A stretch of 64,000 nt of DNA from Microcoleus sp036704825 (GCA_036704825.1 JAUBSN010000001.1:62001-126000); one strand, 5' to 3'; shown: positions 34,646 to 43,644, counted from the stretch's first letter. The notes: generated by a model not told the origin, from the letters alone. Program-made: numbers and translations.

Positions 34646-35770
34646 GTTACCAACATTTTACCTTGCCTCACTTGTAAAAACAACTGACGCAAGCCCAGTT
34701 CCTTTTACTGACAATATTGTTGAACTTGATACAATCCGAACAACAAGTGAGATTAGAGCGTAAGCGTGAGAGTATTTCCCTACCCAATTACTACCGAAAT
34801 TCGCCGTCGTAAGCGGCATAAGATTTCTCGATTTACCTCAATTAACGATCGCACATATTTGGTTCCCATTAATTACTCATTGGTGAACCCTCTATTGTCG
34901 CGCTGGACAAACTGTGTCAATCGCGATCGACCGCAGCCTGCTGGGGGTGCATTAATCTATTCATTGTCAGTCTCAATAAGGGAGCAAAGAGCCATTCCAT
35001 TATATTGGGATCTGTTGCCCAAATTAGGAAACAGTAACTTAGAGGAACAAACTCTAGTTCTACAACAAGTTTTACCGATGTTGAAAGAATATAAAGTCAT
35101 CGTTTTGGGCGATTCCCTGCCCTACCCTACGGGGAACGGGAACCCCTGCGGGAAGATACCTTCGCTTCACGGGAATTTTGTTCGGTAGACTTGGGAGACT
35201 GACCCAGAACAATGGGTGTATCTTTTTTGCTTGAGGCTCAAAAAAAATCATTGTCTAGAAACAGAAAATTTAATTTGGCAACGCCTAGATCGATTAGGAG
35301 TAAAGCTAGGAACTTCTTTGTATTTTCAAGGAGTGAGAGGAGCGAAAAACGCAACCACGCTTCAGGATTTGATATTGCTTGTAAATGGAAACGGGACTAC
35401 CGGGGGTTGAAAGTCAAAGATGCCTGGTTTATTCTTACAGATTTACAGCGAGTTGCCTCAAGCGATCTCCGCTTATAAACAGCGAATGGGAATTGAAGAA
35501 ATGTTTCGAGACTGCTTTCTTTGGAGGTCATCATCTAGAAGGGAGTGGTTGAAGATGAGATAGACTGATTGAGATGATTGTGTTAATGGCGATCGCCTAC
35601 ATTTGGGGCATATTTCAAGGCACTAAAATTCACACTCTTCAGGTACATAAATATGTATCTCGCCGCTCCAAAGCAATAAAAAACTACCGAAGACGGAGTA
35701 CATTTGGCTTTGGCGCAAGATGGAGAGCAGTGGGTTAATTATCAAGGGACAGCATTCGTTAGAAATTAAG
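34646..35770 (+). pseudogene. IS4-family transposase remnant, multiply frameshifted
   Basis: Pieces of one transposase are readable in changing frames: MLPTFYLASLVKTT (34646), ISRFTSINDRTYLVP, IREQRAIPLYWDLLPKLGNS, LPMLKEYKVIVLGD (to 35113), REFCSVDLG-like (35170), YLFCLRLKKNHCLETENLIW (35218), FDIACKWKRDYRGLKVKDAW (35366), and SAYKQRMGIEEMFRDC (35472). The order and content match a common cyanobacterial IS4 transposase. No open frame covers the DDE core, so it is dead. A 56-bp palindromic repeat interrupts it at 35114-35169. Confidence 0.8.
35114..35169. repeat. Small palindromic repeat inserted in the IS4 remnant
   Basis: 56 bp between the codons for GD and REF of the transposase: starts TCCCTGCCCTACCCTACGGG, contains GGGGAACGGGAACCCC, ends TTCGCTTCA. 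The host sequence resumes exactly at CGGGAATTTTG. Confidence 0.7.
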
Positions 35771-36051
35771 CGAGTCAACGCAAGTTAACTCGAAATAAAC
35801 GTCGCTTCGACCGACAGGGTCTACAGGCTGCAACTCTGATTGAGTATATCTCCTAAACCTCTTTGTCACCCCCCCCAACAGTTTTACAATTATATCAGAC
35901 TTTCGCAGGAGGTCTAATGTAAAAAGTGCAAAAGCACTATTTACAGAGTTAAAGAAAAAACCAGCAGTTAATTTTTCCAAATATGAAGGAAAAGCACCAA
36001 GAAAGAATTATTAATTACGAAGTTTCCTTCATAGATGAAATATGTTAAATT

Positions 36052-36201
36052 GGCTCTGGCGCAGTAGAATCAGGAATTAAGCAAATAACTAGACGAATTA
36101 AAATATCTGGAGCAAGTTGGAAATCAGAACATATTGGGCAGGTATTGGCTCATCGATGTGCTTACTTAAATGGCTTAATTGGTAAGCGAAGAAATGTTTA
36201 A
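36052..36201 (+). pseudogene. ISKra4-type transposase C-terminal remnant
   Basis: An open stretch reads IGSGAVESGIKQITRR then IKISGASWKSEHIGQVLAHR and CAYLNGLIGKRRNV to a stop. This matches the conserved C-terminal block of ISKra4-family transposases (GSG.VES..K, GA.WK, RCAYLNG). Upstream sequence (about 35930-36050) looks like a decayed continuation with stops in all frames. Confidence 0.65.
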
Positions 36202-36433
36202 TTATAAATACTCGTCGCCCAAGTCCCAGTTGTAACTGCGTCCGACGTAAAATTTTTCATTTAAAAACTCGGTGTTTTTTGTGATGATTGTTATACAGAA
36301 TAATTGCTGTTGTTGGTTTGCAAATCTATCTAAAGATTGGATTGGGTGTCAATTTATGGTGTTAGCATTTTTACCAAATCAATCTCAACGAAAAAGTTTT
36401 TGGTCTGCGGCGTCAACAGGCGACCGATCGCAA
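36202..36433. other. Non-coding gap after the IS remnants
   Basis: AT-rich, with no recognisable gene, promoter or repeat. Confidence 0.4.
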
Positions 36434-37516
36434 CTACGAACTCAAGAAAGGTACATTTACTACTTCCCCCGACACCGAACCGACTTGCACTTTCAGTCCT
36501 TCGCCGCCCGCTTTTGTGCGGATGTAAGCAAGACCAAAAAAGCCGGATTCAGTTTCCGTAAAACTGGTGAGCTTGCCAACTTTTTCTTCTCCGATTGTGA
36601 CTGCTGTTCCGGGTTCAACCGCACCGCTCAAATGCACCCCCCAAAGTTGCTGTTTGACTCCTTTGTAGGTGTTCAACCGGGCAATGGTTTCTTGACCGAT
36701 GTAGCAGCCTTTGTCATAGGTAATCGTGTGTAAAAGGCGGGCTTCTAGGGGGTTGTAATCATCTGTGAGTTCAAAATCGGGGGCGGGGCGTCCTTGTTCG
36801 ATTCGCAGTTGTTCCCAAACTCGATCGCCCATCGGTACGGCCCCAGCTTTGACTAATTCCTTCCACAAGTTGGCTGCATCGCCAGCTTGCGCAATTAACG
36901 TGTATCCGGGAGTTGCTAAACCGCTACCAACCGCCACTCGAACCCCTCCTTCATCCCCCCTTTGGTAAGGGGGGGAAAGAAGGGGGGTTTTTATCAATTT
37001 GTGAGTAGCGTAAGGTTGATTTTCGAGTTCGGTAACTCCGATTTTTTCTAATAGTTGAGTGCTTTCCGGGCCGAGGAAACTGAAAGCAACAGTTGTATCG
37101 GTTAAATCTGTTAACTCGACGCGATCCATTGGGAAAATATAGCGATCGAGCAATTCTAGGAGTTGGCGGCGGCGGTTGGGCGAAACTAACAGCAGTACGG
37201 CATCTTCTGTAGCGTAAGCGGTGGCGAGGTCGATCGTCCGGGCGGTGGATGTGACGAAAACAGTGTCGCAACCTTGACCGGGTTTGAGTATATTAAAGTT
37301 ATTGGTACTTTGATTGTGCAAGAACCGCAGTCGATCGCTGTCTGAAATTTGAATGCGTCCCCAGTGAGTGCGATCGTACAAAGCCGCACCTTGTTTAGTT
37401 GCTGCAATTGCTTCTGCGTCGTTACCAAAACTGACTGGCACAATTTCTTTGGTTGTTAACTCTGCAAAAGTAGCACCAGCCGCTGCTTGAATGTCGTGCA
37501 ATTCTTGAATCAGCAT
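36434..37516 (-). CDS. ygfZ: YgfZ/GcvT-like folate-binding protein with repeat insertion
   Basis: The start is taken at the ATG at 37516 (MLIQELHDIQAAAG). The frame runs 42 codons further, but that part is only heptamer repeat. 360 residues. The YgfZ signature KGCYIGQET is at about 276-284, with GcvT-like N-terminal and beta-barrel C-terminal domains. YgfZ uses folate and supports Fe-S cluster enzyme maturation. About 16 residues near 186 (KTPLLSPPYQRGDEGG) come from an inserted C/G-tract palindrome, just before VRVAVGSGLATPGYTLI. Confidence 0.88.
   Translation of the reverse strand: MLIQELHDIQAAAGATFAELTTKEIVPVSFGNDAEAIAATKQGAALYDRTHWGRIQISDSDRLRFLHNQSTNNFNILKPGQGCDTVFVTSTARTIDLATAYATEDAVLLLVSPNRRRQLLELLDRYIFPMDRVELTDLTDTTVAFSFLGPESTQLLEKIGVTELENQPYATHKLIKTPLLSPPYQRGDEGGVRVAVGSGLATPGYTLIAQAGDAANLWKELVKAGAVPMGDRVWEQLRIEQGRPAPDFELTDDYNPLEARLLHTITYDKGCYIGQETIARLNTYKGVKQQLWGVHLSGAVEPGTAVTIGEEKVGKLTSFTETESGFFGLAYIRTKAGGEGLKVQVGSVSGEVVNVPFLSS
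36945..36995. repeat. C/G-tract palindrome inserted in ygfZ
   Basis: ATCCCCCCTTTGGTAAGGGG... with flanking CTCCTTC/GAAGGGG pieces. The same class of element as in thrB. Confidence 0.8.
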
Positions 37517-37524
37517 AAAATTTT

Positions 37525-37648
37525 GTTGACTGTTGAGTGTTGACTGATGACTGTTGACTGTTGAGTGTTGACTGATGACTGTTAACTGTTGACTGTTGGC
37601 TGTTTGCTGTTGGCTGGAAAGCTCACCACTGACAACTGACAACTGACT
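37525..37648. repeat. Heptamer repeats (TGTTGAC/TGATGAC family)
   Basis: About 17 units of 7 bp occupy the whole leader between ygfZ and the next upstream gene. They read open on the minus strand and extend the apparent ygfZ frame (Ser/Gln/Asn/Thr-rich low-complexity peptide). Confidence 0.92.
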
Positions 37649-38030
37649 ATTTGCCCAAATTGGCGAATATTTCTTGTATTAATTGACTGGCTTTTGCATC
37701 AAGACGATTCCAATCTACATCCCCAGTGTCATCCTCAATCAAACTAGTATCAATTACAACTTCTTGGCTTTGGATTTGACTGTGGCCGGGCTGGTAGTTG
37801 ACAAAGCAGACTCGATAGCAAAGTTCCCAAATATCGACGGATATTTGCTCGCCTTGATGCTCTAAAATTAGTTGATAGCCCGGAATCGGAATCTGCACTT
37901 CTTTGTAAGTGCCCGTCCAAACTGACTCCTCTAATTGTTTGCGGATGTTGTCGAGCACTCGGATCATCGCTGGCTGCATGAGCAGTTCAGCTTGCTGCCA
38001 CGCGATCGGGCTGGTTATTTTAGGCTTCAT
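37647..38030 (-). CDS. Conserved cyanobacterial hypothetical protein
   Basis: The start is taken at the ATG at 38030 (MKPKITSPIAWQQAELL). 127 residues. Soluble, acidic, with regular helix/strand alternation (YQLILEHQGEQISVDIWELCYRVCF) and a C-terminal helix. I recognise it only as a type common in cyanobacteria, with no assigned role. It is upstream of ygfZ on the same strand, separated by heptamer repeats. Confidence 0.75.
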   Translation of the reverse strand: MKPKITSPIAWQQAELLMQPAMIRVLDNIRKQLEESVWTGTYKEVQIPIPGYQLILEHQGEQISVDIWELCYRVCFVNYQPGHSQIQSQEVVIDTSLIEDDTGDVDWNRLDAKASQLIQEIFANLGK

Positions 38031-38160
38031 ATACACTGTTCTAAAAAAGAAAATCAATAAATTAATTTTCTAGCATTGGGTGCCAACTTTTGAGACATTC
38101 GCCACAGAATGTTAAATTTAGTCGTCACCCAATTCAACAATCAACCCTCAACAGCCACAA

Positions 38161-38200
38161 TTAAAGCCGTTCTCGGCTTGACGGCTAAAAACGGCTTTAA
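38161..38200. terminator. Strong stem-loop downstream of tRNA-Val
   Basis: TTAAAGCCGTT (38161-38171) and AACGGCTTTAA (38190-38200) form an 11-bp perfect stem with T/A-rich flanks. It lies between tRNA-Val and the hypothetical gene, both on the minus strand. Confidence 0.75.
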
Positions 38201-38222
38201 CTGTTGATATTGAGTTATCGGA

Positions 38223-38294
38223 TGGGTAATGTAGGATTTGAACCTACGGCATCCTGCGTGTAAAGCAGGCGCTCTACCACTGAGCTAATCACCC
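38223..38294 (-). tRNA. tRNA-Val (anticodon TAC)
   Basis: On the minus strand: acceptor GGGTGAT pairs with ATTACCC (7/7, one G-U), D-arm GCTC...GAGC, anticodon stem CCTGC/GCAGG with loop TTTACAC, and T-arm GTAGG-TTCAAAT-CCTAC. No CCA is encoded. Confidence 0.95.
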
Positions 38295-38366
38295 AATTGC
38301 ACTCACCAGGATTTATCATATCACAGTAACTCAGAAAGATCAAGTAAAAAAAATCCTAAACTTTAA

Positions 38367-39023
38367 ATGCCCTCTGGCCGCACCCACGATCGAATAACCA
38401 TGTGGAGTTTGCCCGCTGTGGCAGCCCTCACCTTTAGCCAGACGAGCAGCAGCAACCTGACTTTGCTCGTTTCCGGCAGTTTCTTATTCGGCGGGCTGAT
38501 GTTTGGTCCTGACTTGGATATCTACTCCTGCCAGTATCAGCGCTGGGGATGGTTCAAACCGATTTGGCTCCCGTACCAAAAAAGCCTGCGCCACCGCTCT
38601 TTTTTGTCCCACGGCCCTCTGATCGGCACTGCTTTGCGAATCTTGTACCTCGCTATCTGGATAGCGGTTTTCGGAGTGTTGGGATTGGTAATTGCCGAAA
38701 AAGTCGGGAACTTAGGCGGGAATTGGCAGGATGTGGTTTTGAGTTACGGGCGATCGCTCTGGGAACACCGCATCAAAATTTTAGCCGTTTACATCGGTCT
38801 AGAATTGGGCGCGATGAGCCACTATCTGAGCGATTGGGGCGGCTCGGCTTACAAAAGATTCAAAAAGAAAGGATTGAGCGGGTTGCGCCCTCCTAAGACA
38901 ATTAAGAGGCCCAAAATCAAAGCTCCCACTCGCACATCTAGCAAATCCATAGCAGAAGGAAGAAGGAAGAAGGAAGAAAGCCCTTCGGCTTCGCTCAGGG
39001 TGAAAAGAAGGAAGAAGGAATAA
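38367..39023 (+). CDS. DUF2227-type putative metal-binding membrane protein
   Basis: 218 residues. It begins MPSGRTHDRITMW and contains GGLMFGPDLDIYS, QKSLRHRSFLSHGP and GAMSHYLSDW: conserved His/Asp positions resembling YdjM/DUF457-type membrane hydrolases. Hydrophobic segments lie at about 12-50 and 88-115. The last about 25 residues (EGRRKKEESPSASLRVKRRK) are encoded by a GGAAGAA heptamer repeat with an embedded core at 38980-39000, so the natural C-terminus has probably been replaced. Confidence 0.8.
   Translation: MPSGRTHDRITMWSLPAVAALTFSQTSSSNLTLLVSGSFLFGGLMFGPDLDIYSCQYQRWGWFKPIWLPYQKSLRHRSFLSHGPLIGTALRILYLAIWIAVFGVLGLVIAEKVGNLGGNWQDVVLSYGRSLWEHRIKILAVYIGLELGAMSHYLSDWGGSAYKRFKKKGLSGLRPPKTIKRPKIKAPTRTSSKSIAEGRRKKEESPSASLRVKRRKKE
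38955..39022. repeat. Heptamer repeat (GGAAGAA)n with embedded core
   Basis: AGAAGGAAGAAGGAAGAAAG, then the core CCCTTCGGCTTCGCTCAGGG, then AAGAAGGAAGAAGGAATAA. It supplies the C-terminal codons and the stop of the DUF2227 gene. The architecture (heptamers, core, heptamers) is the same as at 99-195. Confidence 0.85.
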
Positions 39024-39094
39024 AATCAATTGTTGGAGCCATTAACAACGTTATAACCGTCTTGGCGGTTGAGATAAAAGATAAAAGGTAAATT

Positions 39095-39925
39095 ATGATG
39101 TCTAATTCTGAAAGTCGATCGCTCACAGCACTCCAAGAACTGATAGAAGTTGTGGCTAAATTGCGATCGCCCGACGGCGGATGTCCTTGGGATTTAGCCC
39201 AAACTCCCCAAACTCTAATTCCTCACATCATCGAAGAAGCTTATGAAACCGCCGACGCGATTCGCAAAGGAGATAAAGATGCGATCGTCGAAGAATTGGG
39301 CGATTTACTGTTACAAGTAATTCTGCAAGCTCAAATTGCCAGCGAATCCAATCAATTTACCTTCGCCGAAATCGCTGCGGGCATTACAGAAAAACTAATT
39401 CGACGCCATCCCCACGTCTTCGGCGAGGTCGAACTCAACAGCGTCGATGAAGTCAACGAAAACTGGGAAAAAATCAAAGCAGCAGAAAAAGGTACAACTG
39501 CGGAAAAGCCGGCAACTTTATCCTCGAAAATGAGCCGTTATGCCAGCACTTTGCCGCCGATCGCCGCCGGGATGAAAATCTCCCAAAAAGCTGCGGAAGT
39601 GAGTTTTGATTGGGACAGTGTAGACGGAGTTTGGGATAAATTTCACGAAGAAATGGCAGAATTTGAACACGCTCTCAAACACGAAGATCGGGCAGCGCAG
39701 GAGTCAGAATTGGGAGATATTATGTTTGTGTTGATTCAATTAGCTCGCTGGTACGATTTAGATCCGTCGGCTGCTTTGCAAGGAACAAACGATCGCTTCG
39801 TGCAGCGGTTTGCGAAGGTAGAGGCTGCGTGCGATCGACCTTTATCGGATTATGCCCCAGAAGAGTTAGAATCTCTGTGGCAGCAAGCTAAAGCTTTAAT
39901 TGCTAAACAAAAGGGCGATCGGTAA
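39095..39925 (+). CDS. mazG: Nucleoside triphosphate pyrophosphohydrolase MazG
   Basis: 276 residues with two MazG domains. The first (about 10-125) has the complete metal-binding set in EEAYETADAI and EELGDLLLQV. The second (about 165-265) has EEMAEFEHAL and ESELGDIMFVL. The N-terminal CPWDLAQTPQTLIPHIIEEA is the family hallmark. It hydrolyses aberrant NTPs to NMP and pyrophosphate. There are two ATGs at 39095 and 39098. Confidence 0.95.
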   Translation: MMSNSESRSLTALQELIEVVAKLRSPDGGCPWDLAQTPQTLIPHIIEEAYETADAIRKGDKDAIVEELGDLLLQVILQAQIASESNQFTFAEIAAGITEKLIRRHPHVFGEVELNSVDEVNENWEKIKAAEKGTTAEKPATLSSKMSRYASTLPPIAAGMKISQKAAEVSFDWDSVDGVWDKFHEEMAEFEHALKHEDRAAQESELGDIMFVLIQLARWYDLDPSAALQGTNDRFVQRFAKVEAACDRPLSDYAPEELESLWQQAKALIAKQKGDR

Positions 39926-39934
39926 TCAATCACC

Positions 39935-40008
39935 GCAGATCAACAAAGATAAAATGACATCAGCGTTCATCAGCGTTCATCCATTGACATCTGCGGTTAA
40001 AAACTCCC
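39935..40008. repeat. ATCTGCGGTT-type intergenic repeat
   Basis: CCGCAGATCAACAAAGAT, then CATCAGCGTTCATCAGCG, then TTGACATCTGCGGTTAAAAA; the ends are complementary (CCGCAGAT / ATCTGCGG). The same family as at 33139 and 52554. Confidence 0.7.
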
Positions 40009-40033
40009 AATCTAACTAAATATCAGCAATCAA

Positions 40034-40435
40034 CTACTCATAAAGCTTCGCATCGTTGTATGGGGGATGTTCGCAAGCGATATATAAAGCATTTGTCGGT
40101 TCCAAGGCTTCCCCAGTCACCGGATCGATCGGCTTGAGGACAAAGCATAACAGACTGAGCGATCGCCAATCCAAATTATCCAGCTTCCCGCGTTCGTAAC
40201 GGTTGACGGTTGCGGCACTGATACCCACATCTTTGGGTACGGGTTGATTTGTAGCTGTGAACAGCGCCTCTTCATATCCCTTGGTTTTAAACTCTGTTTC
40301 GCTGACAGACCAGCCTGTTGTCTGTCTTGCTGCTTTTAAAATCTTCCCCAAACGCATCCGCCCCGTTTCAGTGAAGCGAACGGGACGCAATTCCTGCTCT
40401 TTGTCTACCACAGCCTTGTTAGAGAGTCCTGACAT
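40034..40435 (-). CDS. XRE-type helix-turn-helix regulator
   Basis: The start is taken at the ATG at 40435 (MSGLSNKAVVDKEQE). 133 residues. A helix-turn-helix (about 25-95) includes LGKILKAARQTTGW and a recognition segment GISAATVNRYERGKLD. The C-terminal part ALEPTNALYIACEHPP is unlike classical phage repressors. It is divergent from the 40617 gene with 181 bp between starts, and probably controls that interval. Confidence 0.75.
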   Translation of the reverse strand: MSGLSNKAVVDKEQELRPVRFTETGRMRLGKILKAARQTTGWSVSETEFKTKGYEEALFTATNQPVPKDVGISAATVNRYERGKLDNLDWRSLSLLCFVLKPIDPVTGEALEPTNALYIACEHPPYNDAKLYE

Positions 40436-40616
40436 TTTTCCCACCTACGTTAACTCTCAAACTAGCACAGCATCAATGATTGAGGGTTGCACGAGCAACA
40501 TCTGAGCTTAAGAAGTTTAAATTAAATCTCTTTGCACTTGTGCAATAAGAATCTGATATATTAATATGTAATTGACTCTAAACAGAACTTCCCTCTCAAG
40601 CCCTGAGTATACAGCC

Positions 40617-41000
40617 ATGACAGCACTGTTTCGCCGCATCCAACCCTCGACAAAGCTCCGCATCACCGTCAGGTCGATCGCCCAACTGCTCAAAATCAGC
40701 CAAAATCAAATTAAGCGAGTCGAATCCTGGGCTTTCGTGGTTTTCGTGCATCGGCGGGACAGAGGCGGACAATTTCTCAGCTACCGCAGGCTGGAAGAAT
40801 GGCAAAATGCGATCGCCCATCATATCCAAACCTGCCCCACTCTTAGAGAACTCTCGCAGCTCAAAACATCCATTCACTTCGACAGCGGGAAATTCCCAAA
40901 ACAATGTCTCCCAAAAACCCTTGACTTTTTAAATCAAATGTGCATTGAAAGACAAGACGAGCTCAACATCTGGGAAAGCTTAAACAGCATTGCTTGCTAG
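40617..41000 (+). CDS. Hypothetical protein with helix-turn-helix-like N-terminus
   Basis: The start is taken at the ATG at 40617 (MTALFRRIQPSTKLR). 127 residues, basic. SIAQLLKISQNQIKRVESW looks like a HTH. Then VHRRDRGGQFLSYRRLEEW and a Leu/Gln-rich helical end follow. No family recognised; the divergent XRE gene suggests a linked regulatory pair. Confidence 0.55.
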   Translation: MTALFRRIQPSTKLRITVRSIAQLLKISQNQIKRVESWAFVVFVHRRDRGGQFLSYRRLEEWQNAIAHHIQTCPTLRELSQLKTSIHFDSGKFPKQCLPKTLDFLNQMCIERQDELNIWESLNSIAC

Positions 41001-41127
41001 CAGAAATTAGGCAGATTTCGTTGCCCAAAACAGAAGCGAAACATTTGCGAGCAATTGCGAGATCGAACCACCCCAAAAATCACCCGCGAATGCTCCGCCA
41101 CATCCATGAAAGCGATCGCCAAAGCAA

Positions 41128-41613
41128 TTAAGACATTGCCTGAGCTATATAATCAAAATAAGGAGCTGCTTCCTTAGCATCATCCTGATTGAGCAAAGCC
41201 AAAGAAGCTTCCTTCAAACAGCGGATAGCTTCGACCATGCCAGGAACAGGAACGCCCAGAGAATTATACATTTCCCGAACGCCAATCAAACCGATGCTCT
41301 CGATCGGCTCCTTGTCACCGGCCAAGATACCGTAAGTAATCAGGCGCAAGTACCAGCCGTAGTCGCGCAGACACAAAGCCCGTTCGCGCTGGCCGTAAGC
41401 ATTGCCCCCAGGAGAGATAAAATCAGGTCGTTTTTTCCAGAGTTTTTTACTAGCTTCTTCAACAATTTTCTTCTCACTGTCAGACAGCGCAGTAGCAATA
41501 CGCACCCGCTGTTCTCCGGTTTTAAAGAAATCATTGATACTTTGGAGTTCGCCGGTACTGGGATAACGAAGTTCGTCGTCGGCTTGGAGAATTAATTGGC
41601 TAACTACGCTCAT
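41128..41613 (-). CDS. apcD: Allophycocyanin-B alpha subunit (ApcD)
   Basis: 161 residues. Near-canonical ApcD: MSVVSQLILQADDELRYP, KKRPDFISPGGNAYGQRERA, Cys81 in ALCLRDYGWYLR (phycocyanobilin attachment) and GVPVPGMVEAIRCL. ApcD is a terminal emitter of the phycobilisome core, passing energy mainly to photosystem I. It stands alone, away from other phycobilisome genes, as is usual for apcD. Confidence 0.97.
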   Translation of the reverse strand: MSVVSQLILQADDELRYPSTGELQSINDFFKTGEQRVRIATALSDSEKKIVEEASKKLWKKRPDFISPGGNAYGQRERALCLRDYGWYLRLITYGILAGDKEPIESIGLIGVREMYNSLGVPVPGMVEAIRCLKEASLALLNQDDAKEAAPYFDYIAQAMS

Positions 41614-41696
41614 TGTTATTCAAATTTGAGGATAACATTAATAAACATTCCCATCTGTTGGCGACGGGATTCTTGGTTCGCAGACTCGCCTTGCTC

Positions 41697-41830
41697 CTAA
41701 CATTTATCAATCCTAGAAGTAGAGGGTAAATCTCCCCAAGCGTTATGCTTGATGTTCAAGCCAGTTTCCTTGTGTTCCAAGGTACTGCGGGAAAAACTCA
41801 AAAATTGTGAGTGAGAGTTTTGATGTCGGC
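41697..41830 (-). pseudogene. Possible TnpB C-terminal remnant
   Basis: On the minus strand the end of an open frame reads NAWGDLPSTSRIDKC, resembling the C-terminus of cyanobacterial IS200/IS605 TnpB proteins (..AWGDLPST..). The preceding residues, with CRHQNSH, do not show an intact zinc finger or RuvC motifs. The rest of 41830-42080 shows nothing recognisable. Confidence 0.35.
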
Positions 41831-42082
41831 AGGCACTTTGACTGTTTAACCAGTTTTTGCTAAATCGCCCCAAGAGCATATCGCACCGACGATATCGAGG
41901 CAACTCGCAACAAGCTCGACTCCCCGGTTGAAGCTTGGCTTTAGCAGCAAGACGTTCAGCAGCAGGAAGACAGCCTGCAATTGAGTTTGAGTGCGATGGC
42001 TTGCGCCCCGCTTCGCTACGACTTATCTCGGGAAAGAGAGAGCGATATTGCATTACCATATTAAATCCTACCACGACTACTT

Positions 42083-43495
42083 GTGACCAAATCTAAATTC
42101 CCCACCCCAAACTCGACGAAATTGGCAAACCCTTGCCAGCAAGGTCAACTGATTGAGATAGAGATTACCGACTTGAGTGACACCGGCGACGGAGTTGGTC
42201 GTTTTGGTGAGTTAGTAGTGTTTGTGCCCGATACCGTGACGGGCGATCGAGTCCTTGTCCGCCTCGTGCAAGTCAAATCCACCTATGCTACAGGCAAGCT
42301 GGACACAATTCTCGAAGCATCCGAACACCGCATCCGAGCTAACTGCATTGTCGCCGACAAGTGCGGCGGCTGTCAGTGGCAGCACGTAGATTATCAATAT
42401 CAGCTTGCAGCCAAGCAAAATCAAATCATTCAAGCCTTAGAACGGATTGGCGGATTTAGCAATCTGCAAGTTGATGAAATTTTAACGGGAAAAATCGAGG
42501 GATTTCCCCAATTTTTGGGATACCGCAACAAAGCGACTTATCCCGTGGCAATATCTGCGACAGGTCAAGTCCAAGCAGGTTACTATCAAAAAAACACCCA
42601 CAAATTAGTCAATCTCAATCAGTGTCCGGTGCAAGACCCGCGCCTCAATCCTTTGTTAAAAGGAGTCAAAGAAGACATCCACTGGCGGGATTGGCAAGTC
42701 TACGATGAAAAGAAACATACAGGAGAATTGCGTCACTTGTCCTTGCGGATCGGACGGCGCACTGGCGAGATGCTGCTAACTTTAATAGTTCGCACTGGAG
42801 ACTTGCCTGGAATCGAAGAGCAAGCATCAGAGTGGCTGAAACAATATCCTCAACTGGCAGGTGTTTGTTTGAATATAAATCCCGCTAAAACTAATGTGAT
42901 TTTTGGTGCAGAGACTCGCTGCATAGCGGGTCGTTCTTATCTGCGAGAAAGCTTTGCTGGTTTGAAATTTCAGCTAAGGGGCGATACTTTTTTTCAGGTT
43001 AATACAGAGGCTGCTGAAGCGTTGTTAGAGACGATCGTAGGGGAATTGAATTTGCAGGGAAACGAGGTTTTGGTTGACGCTTTCTGCGGAATTGGTACTT
43101 TTACTTTACCCCTGGCAAAACAAGTAAAAATAGCGATAGGTTTAGAAGTGCAACCGGCGGCGATCGAACAAGCCCAATTAAATGCTGAGTTAAATGACGT
43201 GGGAAATGTCGAGTTTCAGGCGGGAACTGTAGAGAGTTTGCTGCCTTCCTTGGGATTGACACCGGATATTCTGCTGCTAGATCCGCCGAGGAAAGGGTGC
43301 GATCGCGCGGTTTTGGAAGCGATCGAGGAAATCAAACCAAATCGCATTGTTTATGTTAGCTGCAAGCCGGCTACTTTGGCTCGCGACCTGAAAATTTTGT
43401 GCGAAAATGGGGATTATAAGTTAGCGCGAGTGCAGCCGGCGGATTTCTTTCCTCAGACTTCTCATGTTGAGTGTGCGGCTTTTTTGGTCAGGTGA
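42083..43495 (+). CDS. rlmD: 23S rRNA m5U methyltransferase, RlmD/RumA type
   Basis: 470 residues, GTG start. A TRAM domain (about 18-80; GQLIEIEITDLSDTGDGVG) is followed by a Fe-S cysteine set in CIVADKCGGCQWQH and Cys at NQCPVQD. The Rossmann methyltransferase domain has LVDAFCGIGTFTLPLA, LLLDPPRKGCDRAV and VYVSCKPATLARDL (catalytic Cys). It methylates uridine C5 in 23S rRNA, or possibly tRNA; exact position specificity cannot be read here. Confidence 0.93.
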   Translation: MTKSKFPTPNSTKLANPCQQGQLIEIEITDLSDTGDGVGRFGELVVFVPDTVTGDRVLVRLVQVKSTYATGKLDTILEASEHRIRANCIVADKCGGCQWQHVDYQYQLAAKQNQIIQALERIGGFSNLQVDEILTGKIEGFPQFLGYRNKATYPVAISATGQVQAGYYQKNTHKLVNLNQCPVQDPRLNPLLKGVKEDIHWRDWQVYDEKKHTGELRHLSLRIGRRTGEMLLTLIVRTGDLPGIEEQASEWLKQYPQLAGVCLNINPAKTNVIFGAETRCIAGRSYLRESFAGLKFQLRGDTFFQVNTEAAEALLETIVGELNLQGNEVLVDAFCGIGTFTLPLAKQVKIAIGLEVQPAAIEQAQLNAELNDVGNVEFQAGTVESLLPSLGLTPDILLLDPPRKGCDRAVLEAIEEIKPNRIVYVSCKPATLARDLKILCENGDYKLARVQPADFFPQTSHVECAAFLVR

Positions 43496-43497
43496 AT

Positions 43498-43550
43498 GAA
43501 AGGGCGATCGGTTTTTGGGAATGAAAGGGCGATCGCCCTTATTTGATTCT
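43498..43550. repeat. Paired GGGCGATCG HIP1-type repeats
   Basis: GAATGAAAGGGCGATCG occurs twice within 30 bp, followed by CCCTTATTTG. A similar pair is at 44424-44456. These flank the xisH/xisI unit. Confidence 0.6.
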
Positions 43551-43644
43551 TGGCATTTGGGTTGAGTGTTATAATACTATTAGTGCTAAGTTCTTAAGTG
43601 CGTGGGTTTGGAGAGAATGGAAAGTAGGTCTTTGAGTAAAGTCT

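Noticed and set aside
36272..36733. 153-codon plus-strand frame overlapping ygfZ
   Set aside because: Most of it is antisense to the conserved YgfZ C-terminus, and it has no recognisable domain.
37517..37642. Ser/Gln-rich N-terminal extension of the ygfZ frame
   Set aside because: It is entirely heptamer repeat; the conserved protein starts at ATG 37516.
41697..42074. 125-codon minus-strand frame as a full gene
   Set aside because: Only its last about 20 residues resemble anything (TnpB C-terminus); the rest is low-complexity, so only a remnant is reported.
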